From Symsagittifera roscoffensis (lineage: Eukaryota; Xenacoelomorpha; Acoela; Convolutidae): a stretch of DNA of 60,000 nucleotides. How positions within the stretch are numbered: the first letter of the stretch is position 1; each line of letters begins with the position of its first letter. The position numbers were made by a program, and so were the translations under genes. The notes beneath the pieces were generated by a model. The model worked only from the letters and a program-made list of their open reading frames with translations, had not been told where the DNA came from and searched no databases. Of the stretch, positions 55,045 through 60,000 are shown piece by piece. The stretch covers positions 53,834,312 to 53,894,311 of the forward strand of contig NC_087066.1 of NCBI RefSeq assembly GCF_963678635.1, given 5' to 3'.

Positions 55045-55271
55045 TTAGACAAGTTGTTAAAATCGTACCTGTGGATATATTCAAGGGTTTTGGAAAGTTG
55101 GAGGTATAGTTCAATTATTGTGTAGAAAATTAAGAAAATATTACAAAAAATTATTATGATTATTAGAAAAGATTCGATGATATCAAAAAGAAATATTATA
55201 AAAGTTTGGAGTATTGAAAAAAAATGTTTAAAATTGATAAGTATTTGAACGACTGTTTGAGAGAAAAGCAT
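55041..55271 (-). CDS. Small membrane peptide, 76 residues
   Basis: ATG at 55271 directly follows a TAA (TAAATG). The peptide is mostly Ile/Phe/Leu with one or two membrane spans (about residues 5-54) and a polar Tyr/Asn tail. It overlaps the next small ORF by ATGA. AT-rich DNA can give such peptides by chance, so the call depends on the tight linked arrangement. Confidence 0.35.
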   Translation of the reverse strand: MLFSQTVVQILINFKHFFSILQTFIIFLFDIIESFLIIIIIFCNIFLIFYTIIELYLQLSKTLEYIHRYDFNNLSK

Positions 55272-55871
55272 TTAAGAAATGATCTCTTGGTCGAATATTT
55301 TTTGCTGTTTGAGGCGATTTTCTAGTGTGGTCGAATTATTTATTAGTTTTTTGACAAGTGGGTTGAGTTTCGTAAAAATTTGTTGGGGGCAATTTTCATG
55401 GTGACTGGGAGGTCGTCTTTTTCTTTATTTTTGTTTGTCAAATGATCCGGGGTATGGTGAGATTTTTATACTTTAGGCTAATTAAAATTTTCATTTTGTG
55501 ACTTTAGGCTAAGTTATCAAATTTGTTTTGGGGGTATTCGTGGTCTGAGTTGGGGAAATATTGTTGATCTTTGGGTTATTAGATAAGGGAGGGGTACGGT
55601 ATTATGGTGATATTTATTTTAGCTGTCAAGTTGGAGTGGTTTGCTTATTTTTAACCTGGAGGTTGTAAAGTTATAGTTAGAGATGTGCCTGGAGTTCTAG
55701 ATTATTCGTCTAATTGATCTTAGTTTGAGTTAGAGAAAGTGGCGGATTGGATGAATCCTATTGGTCTATTTTGAACTAGAATTATTGCGTACTTGTGAGC
55801 ATGTTATTTTGAAAAAATGAAATGAAAAATGTTACGGAGGTTTCAAGATTGTGAAGTGTAAAATTTTAAAA
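55272..55871 (-). other. Interval between pol and the small ORFs
   Basis: No long ORF. It has a duplicated TTAGCCTAAAGT phrase (near 55480 and 55505) and a 50-codon start-less open stretch that ends at the TAA just before the first membrane peptide. A subgenomic splice acceptor would be expected here or nearby; no single site stands out. Confidence 0.35.
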
Positions 55872-58800
55872 TTACTTTTTAAATTCTACTTTCTTTAATA
55901 TTTTAGATTGGGGGATGAACATTTTGTAGTTTTTACGTGGTTGATTTCGGAGTCTTGTTGTTTTTCTATGTTCTGATTTGTCTATTTCTTCTTGGGGTAT
56001 TATTTGTTCTGTCATTTTTCTATTTTTTCTTTGTTTTGGAGATTCTTTTTGGTTTTGCGTATTGTTTTTTGTGACGGTTGGTTTTGTGTTTTGATTTTCG
56101 GTGGGGTTATCATTTTGTTCTGTGTTTTTCAGATGTGGTTCATTTTGAACGATTTTTAATCCTGTGAAAGAATATAATTGAGTTAATTCACGGAGTGCGT
56201 ATTCTTTTGGGTAATAAGGTAATAGGTTGTTTCGATGTTGAACGATTTCTTTTTTGTTTGAGTCGATAATTTTATATGTGACATCAGTGGGTTTTGCAAT
56301 TATTTGGTATGGTCCTTTTCGAAGGGGTTGTAATTTTTTAGAAATTCCTTTTTGAGTATTAAAATTAGGTATTAAAACAAATGTTCCAATTTTTAAATCG
56401 GAAGCTGGTGTAAATCGTGAATTGATTTGTTCATTTATATTTTGTCTTTGTAATAATTTTTTTGTTATTTTTTGGTAAATTTCATTGTGTTTCTTATCTC
56501 TATTTAAAATCCATTCGGTGTGTGTACCGGAGGCTAATTTAAGAATTTGTGGGTGATGAAAATGATCTTCATCGTGCGTATGTAATGGTAGGTTATAACA
56601 AATTGAGTCTTTATTTGGTTGACAATAACCTTGTGCGTTTTTATGAGAATTTGCTGTAAACATTATTGGTTTCCGTGGCTTTTGGTTAAAAACCATTTCG
56701 TATGGTGACATTCCTAAAGTTGTCGTGATTTGTGAATTATATGCTAAGGGAAATAATTTTACATCTGCTGACCATTCGGTATATTTTGTATCATTTCCGT
56801 TGATGATACATCTAAGATATTCTTGTAGTGAACGGTTCATACCTTCGACTAAGCCGTTTGTCCAAGGTGCATGAGATGTACGTGGTTTGTGTTTAATGTT
56901 GTATAAATGACATAGTGTTATTATTTCATTATTTATGAATTCTGTACCATTGTCTGTGACTAAAATTTCTGGTAGTCCGAATTTTGCTATCCAGTGTTCA
57001 TAGAGTGTTGTATATGCGTAATAAGCATTACAATGTGGTACTGGGTTAAGTGCTACATAGTGTGTGAATGCGTCAACAATTACCATAATGTAGGAGTTTC
57101 CTTCTGATGAGGGTGAAATTGGTCCTTTAGTATCAAATGAGATACGGTGATTAAAGTACAGACTTTGTCCTTTAAAATCTTGTTTTTGTGCTATTTGTTT
57201 TTGATTTGGGTAAGGTTTATTCAGTTGACATACTATACAATCATTGCATAGTACTTTTATCCAAATTGGTGCATTTGGGAAGTAAAAATTTTGTATAAAA
57301 TTTGAATATGTTTTCTCTGATCCAGAGTGTCCTTTAATATTTTGTGTATGTGATATATTAAAAGCTATAAGAATCATACTTATAGGAAGACAGGGAACTG
57401 TAGATTCATTTAGGTTATACTCTAAAAGGTCTGTTTTTTCGTTAATTGTTGTGTTGTTAAATTTGCGAAAGTATCGGAGGAGTGTTTTATTTCCTAGAAT
57501 GGTTGAATCTGCTTTGATAGGTTTAGTTTTATATTTATGCCATGATTTCAGTTGTCGAATTACTGGGTCAAGGTTTTGATATTGTTTCAGTGTTGAAATT
57601 GTAATTGTTTCTGTTGGGGGGAGAAAAATGTTTTCGATTTCTAATTTAGATAAGGGTATTGTATCAAGTGGGTCGTGAAGGTCAAAAACTTGATTTATTG
57701 TGTATTTTGAATCACTTGTTTGGGGTCCTGATAAATTTATTTTATCAGTTAAATCTTCTTTTTCAATTAGTGGAAAATGATCTTTTTTAGGCAGGTGTTG
57801 TTTTGTTCGTTTTTGTTGGGTGTTATTTTTTATCCATTGAGAATATGGGATTGGTTTGAAAGTTGAGGTTCCAAGTAAATCAACTTCATAATGATTATTT
57901 TGACAATCTAGATAAAGTGGAAAATGTTGTAAATTATTTATTTGTGATTGTTCAATATCAGTTTTTACTGCATATTTGCATTCTAATCGGGGTGATGTTT
58001 CGTTTTCTGCAAGGTAGAATTTTATATTTTTGGGTATTTCAACTGTGGTTTTTCGTGTAAGTAATTCAGGTGGTGTATTTCGACTTAAGGTGTCTGGTAA
58101 TGCAAGATTTTTTCCTGCAGTCCAAACTATATGTAAGTTTGGAAATTTCATTAGAATTAGTTGAAATCTGTAAACTCGGTGGTTTGGGTTAGATTTCTGT
58201 GTGAAGAGAAAAATGATTGGTTTGTGATCTGTGAATAAAACTGTGGGATGTTTTGATCCAAGTATCAGAAATTCATATTCTGTAAGTGTATAGATTATGG
58301 CTGTACATTCTCTCATTAGAGTTGAGAGTCTTAGCTCTGCTTGAGTGAATAATCGAGAGTTTGCTGATATAAGGTTCATTTTATTTGTACCATTATGTGA
58401 TTGTAATAGTGCTGCGCCGATGCCAAAGTTCGAAGCATCGCACATTGCATAAAATGGTTGATCAGGGTCTGGAATTGTGTTTGAAATTTGTTCGGTTAAA
58501 AGTTTCTTTATTTCTTCGAATCGTGTTTGATGTTCTGTATTCCATTCAAAATTATTTTGTTGTCTAAGGATGTTGTAAAATGGTCGTAGATATAATTGCA
58601 TTTTATAAACATATTTACTTAAAAAGTTTAACATTCCAAGGAATTCTTGGATTTTCTTTTTATTTGTTGGTGGTTGAAGTTTTTGAATAGCGTCAATGCG
58701 TGATTTCAGTGGAGTGATTGTTTTTCTTTCTATGTTATGTCCTAAGAATTTAACTTTTGTCAAAAAGAAGTGTGATTTATCGGGGGCGGCCTTCAGATTT

Positions 58801-60000
58801 TCGTTCTGAAGTATTTGGTGATATGTTTCTAAAACTTTGAACATTTCGTCTTTTGTTTGTGATTGCATAAAAACATCGTCTAGATAGGTGATTGCGTTTT
58901 TCTTGAGTATCAGTGGTCTAAAAATTTTGCTCATAAAAGCTGAAAATGCTGCTGGTCCTATGGATATTCCATAGAATAAGCGGTTAAATTCATATTGTTG
59001 GTTTCCGATAACAAATTGTGTTAAACGTCGTGATTGTTCATCTAGTGGCATTTGATTGTATGCACTATTCATGTCGGCGGTTGTGAAGTATTTGCCGTTT
59101 ATTTTTGTTAAAATAACTTGTATTGGTTCAATGGGCCAATTACATTTTGATTCATCTATGAGTGAATTGAGGTATCTAGCATCGAGAACGATTTTTAATG
59201 ATTCTCCTTTAGCTAGAATGATAACGGGGTTGATGAATGTGTTGCCTTTTGGTTGTTTTTCTTTGTTTACTGGTGATATAATATTGTATTGTTCTAAAAT
59301 ATCGAGTAATCTGTTTACTTTATCATGTAAGTGAATTGGTACTTTACTTGCTCTTTGTTTTTTGAAAACTGCGTCAGGTTTTAATGGGAGATGTAGTGAT
59401 GAACTTATTTTACCAACATCGAATTTTGATGTTGCATAGACTGATGAATATTTAATTAGCTGTTTGGCTAATTTTTCGAATTCGTCTTGTGTTATTTGTG
59501 AATGTTGGAAGTTAAACATTGTTAAGAATTTTTGTTGGTGCTCTGTGTAATTACTTATGTTGAATGTAGGTTTGAAATATGGAGTTTTTGTGAAATAATC
59601 CGTATTTCTGTTTTCGTTACTTATTATATTATTTATAGATAATTCTTCATTAAGAATTGTAGATTGGCATATATCTAGTAATTGGAGTATATTATTTACG
59701 CGATAGGCTTTTTCGTGTATTGGTGTTATTGTAGCGTTGGTTTCACAATATCCTAGAAGTCCTAAAGGTAATGTTACTTGGTAAGGTGTGTTGTTATAAA
59801 CATGTAAAGAAATTATATCTGAATTCGAATTTTTCAAATATTTTATTGAAGAGATTGTGATTTTGAAAAATTTATGAATAGGTTTGAATTCAAAATCTGA
59901 CATATAAAATTTTTGTTTGTTTTGTTCTTTATCATATTGGTGAACTTGTTTGATTGAAAAATTATAGATGTTTCCTGATAGTGGTTTCAGGTGTTTTCTT
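55872..60000 (-). CDS. pol: Pol polyprotein: reverse transcriptase, RNase H, integrase (5' part outside window)
   Basis: The frame has an ATG at 59903 but is open without a stop to the window edge, so the true start and probably Gag/protease lie beyond it. Numbering from 59903: RT with YLDD near residue 340; RNase H about 470-610 with all four acidic residues (CDAS, REC, TDHKP, LPDTLSR). The integrase head follows, with an HxnH pair (about 845-853) and CNDCIVC (about 883). The core has SFDTKGP, VTDNGTEF and GLVEGMN, giving D-D-E near 922, 984 and 1017. A basic C-terminal tail closes it. The order RT-RNase H-integrase is Ty3/gypsy-like. No frameshift or stop is seen. Confidence 0.9.
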   Translation of the reverse strand, partial: RKHLKPLSGNIYNFSIKQVHQYDKEQNKQKFYMSDFEFKPIHKFFKITISSIKYLKNSNSDIISLHVYNNTPYQVTLPLGLLGYCETNATITPIHEKAYRVNNILQLLDICQSTILNEELSINNIISNENRNTDYFTKTPYFKPTFNISNYTEHQQKFLTMFNFQHSQITQDEFEKLAKQLIKYSSVYATSKFDVGKISSSLHLPLKPDAVFKKQRASKVPIHLHDKVNRLLDILEQYNIISPVNKEKQPKGNTFINPVIILAKGESLKIVLDARYLNSLIDESKCNWPIEPIQVILTKINGKYFTTADMNSAYNQMPLDEQSRRLTQFVIGNQQYEFNRLFYGISIGPAAFSAFMSKIFRPLILKKNAITYLDDVFMQSQTKDEMFKVLETYHQILQNENLKAAPDKSHFFLTKVKFLGHNIERKTITPLKSRIDAIQKLQPPTNKKKIQEFLGMLNFLSKYVYKMQLYLRPFYNILRQQNNFEWNTEHQTRFEEIKKLLTEQISNTIPDPDQPFYAMCDASNFGIGAALLQSHNGTNKMNLISANSRLFTQAELRLSTLMRECTAIIYTLTEYEFLILGSKHPTVLFTDHKPIIFLFTQKSNPNHRVYRFQLILMKFPNLHIVWTAGKNLALPDTLSRNTPPELLTRKTTVEIPKNIKFYLAENETSPRLECKYAVKTDIEQSQINNLQHFPLYLDCQNNHYEVDLLGTSTFKPIPYSQWIKNNTQQKRTKQHLPKKDHFPLIEKEDLTDKINLSGPQTSDSKYTINQVFDLHDPLDTIPLSKLEIENIFLPPTETITISTLKQYQNLDPVIRQLKSWHKYKTKPIKADSTILGNKTLLRYFRKFNNTTINEKTDLLEYNLNESTVPCLPISMILIAFNISHTQNIKGHSGSEKTYSNFIQNFYFPNAPIWIKVLCNDCIVCQLNKPYPNQKQIAQKQDFKGQSLYFNHRISFDTKGPISPSSEGNSYIMVIVDAFTHYVALNPVPHCNAYYAYTTLYEHWIAKFGLPEILVTDNGTEFINNEIITLCHLYNIKHKPRTSHAPWTNGLVEGMNRSLQEYLRCIINGNDTKYTEWSADVKLFPLAYNSQITTTLGMSPYEMVFNQKPRKPIMFTANSHKNAQGYCQPNKDSICYNLPLHTHDEDHFHHPQILKLASGTHTEWILNRDKKHNEIYQKITKKLLQRQNINEQINSRFTPASDLKIGTFVLIPNFNTQKGISKKLQPLRKGPYQIIAKPTDVTYKIIDSNKKEIVQHRNNLLPYYPKEYALRELTQLYSFTGLKIVQNEPHLKNTEQNDNPTENQNTKPTVTKNNTQNQKESPKQRKNRKMTEQIIPQEEIDKSEHRKTTRLRNQPRKNYKMFIPQSKILKKVEFKK

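Larger units (their letters stand above)
47216..60000 (-). mobile_element. Virus-like LTR retroelement (Ty3/gypsy-type pol, env-like gene, several extra genes), truncated by window end
   Basis: Read on the minus strand: pol (from beyond 60000 to 55872), two small membrane-peptide ORFs, an open frame without start codons, an envelope-like glycoprotein, a 597-residue ORF and a non-coding terminal region. Catalytic residues of RT, RNase H and integrase are all present and the long ORFs have no stops, so this copy looks young. The coding strand is A/C-rich and G-poor throughout, unlike flanking DNA. Gag and the left-hand (5') LTR are outside the window. The left boundary near 47216 is approximate. 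Confidence 0.75.

Overview
The window is animal (metazoan) nuclear DNA. It has spliceosomal introns and nuclear genes with animal relatives: a RhoGAP, a SUV4-20-type histone methyltransferase and a probable complex I subunit. Retrotransposons make up most of it. The species cannot be named from this sequence. A CR1-like LINE carrying a 2A peptide and Ty3/gypsy elements carrying extra genes are compatible with a marine or flatworm-like invertebrate, but that is a guess. The host background is AT-rich with long T runs.

Layout. (1) About 1-22.4 kb, + strand: a decayed, unusually long Ty3/gypsy-type element. A 2.2 kb hairpin- and motif-rich leader is followed by gag, protease, RT, a gutted RNase H, integrase and a macro-like domain (2.25-11.75 kb). 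A second block of about 8.8 kb (12.1-21.0 kb) encodes a coiled coil, an SGNH-hydrolase-like domain and large proteins I do not recognise. Frameshifts and stops run throughout. (2) About 22.4-27.56 kb, +: a CR1-like LINE with an SGNH-type ORF1 and an ORF2 (signal sequence, 2A, endonuclease, RT) broken by one stop, ending in poly(A). (3) 27.6-29.4 kb: a probable NDUFB4-like gene. (4) 29.4-35.4 kb: AT-rich intergenic or intronic DNA with many small repeats. (5) 35.4-39.2 kb, +: a very large coding exon of an ARHGAP21/23-like PH-RhoGAP protein. (6) 39.2-45.4 kb: repeats, including a nested inverted-repeat element at 40.8-41.3 kb and a tRNA-like SINE head. (7) 45.4-47.1 kb, +: two exons of a SUV4-20 (KMT5B/C) H4K20 methyltransferase. 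(8) About 47.2-60 kb, - strand: a largely intact virus-like LTR retroelement, apparently inserted antisense in the next intron of the methyltransferase gene. Reading leftward it has pol (open past the right edge), two small membrane peptides, a 378-codon open frame with no start codon, an envelope-like glycoprotein, a 597-residue protein of unknown function and a consensus-like intron just after that protein's stop.

The most unusual material is the multi-gene region downstream of pol in the right-hand element, and the second gene block plus macro-like domain in the left-hand element. All + strand reading frames of the left element look dead. In the right element pol, the envelope-like ORF and the 597-residue ORF are long and unbroken, so it may be young.
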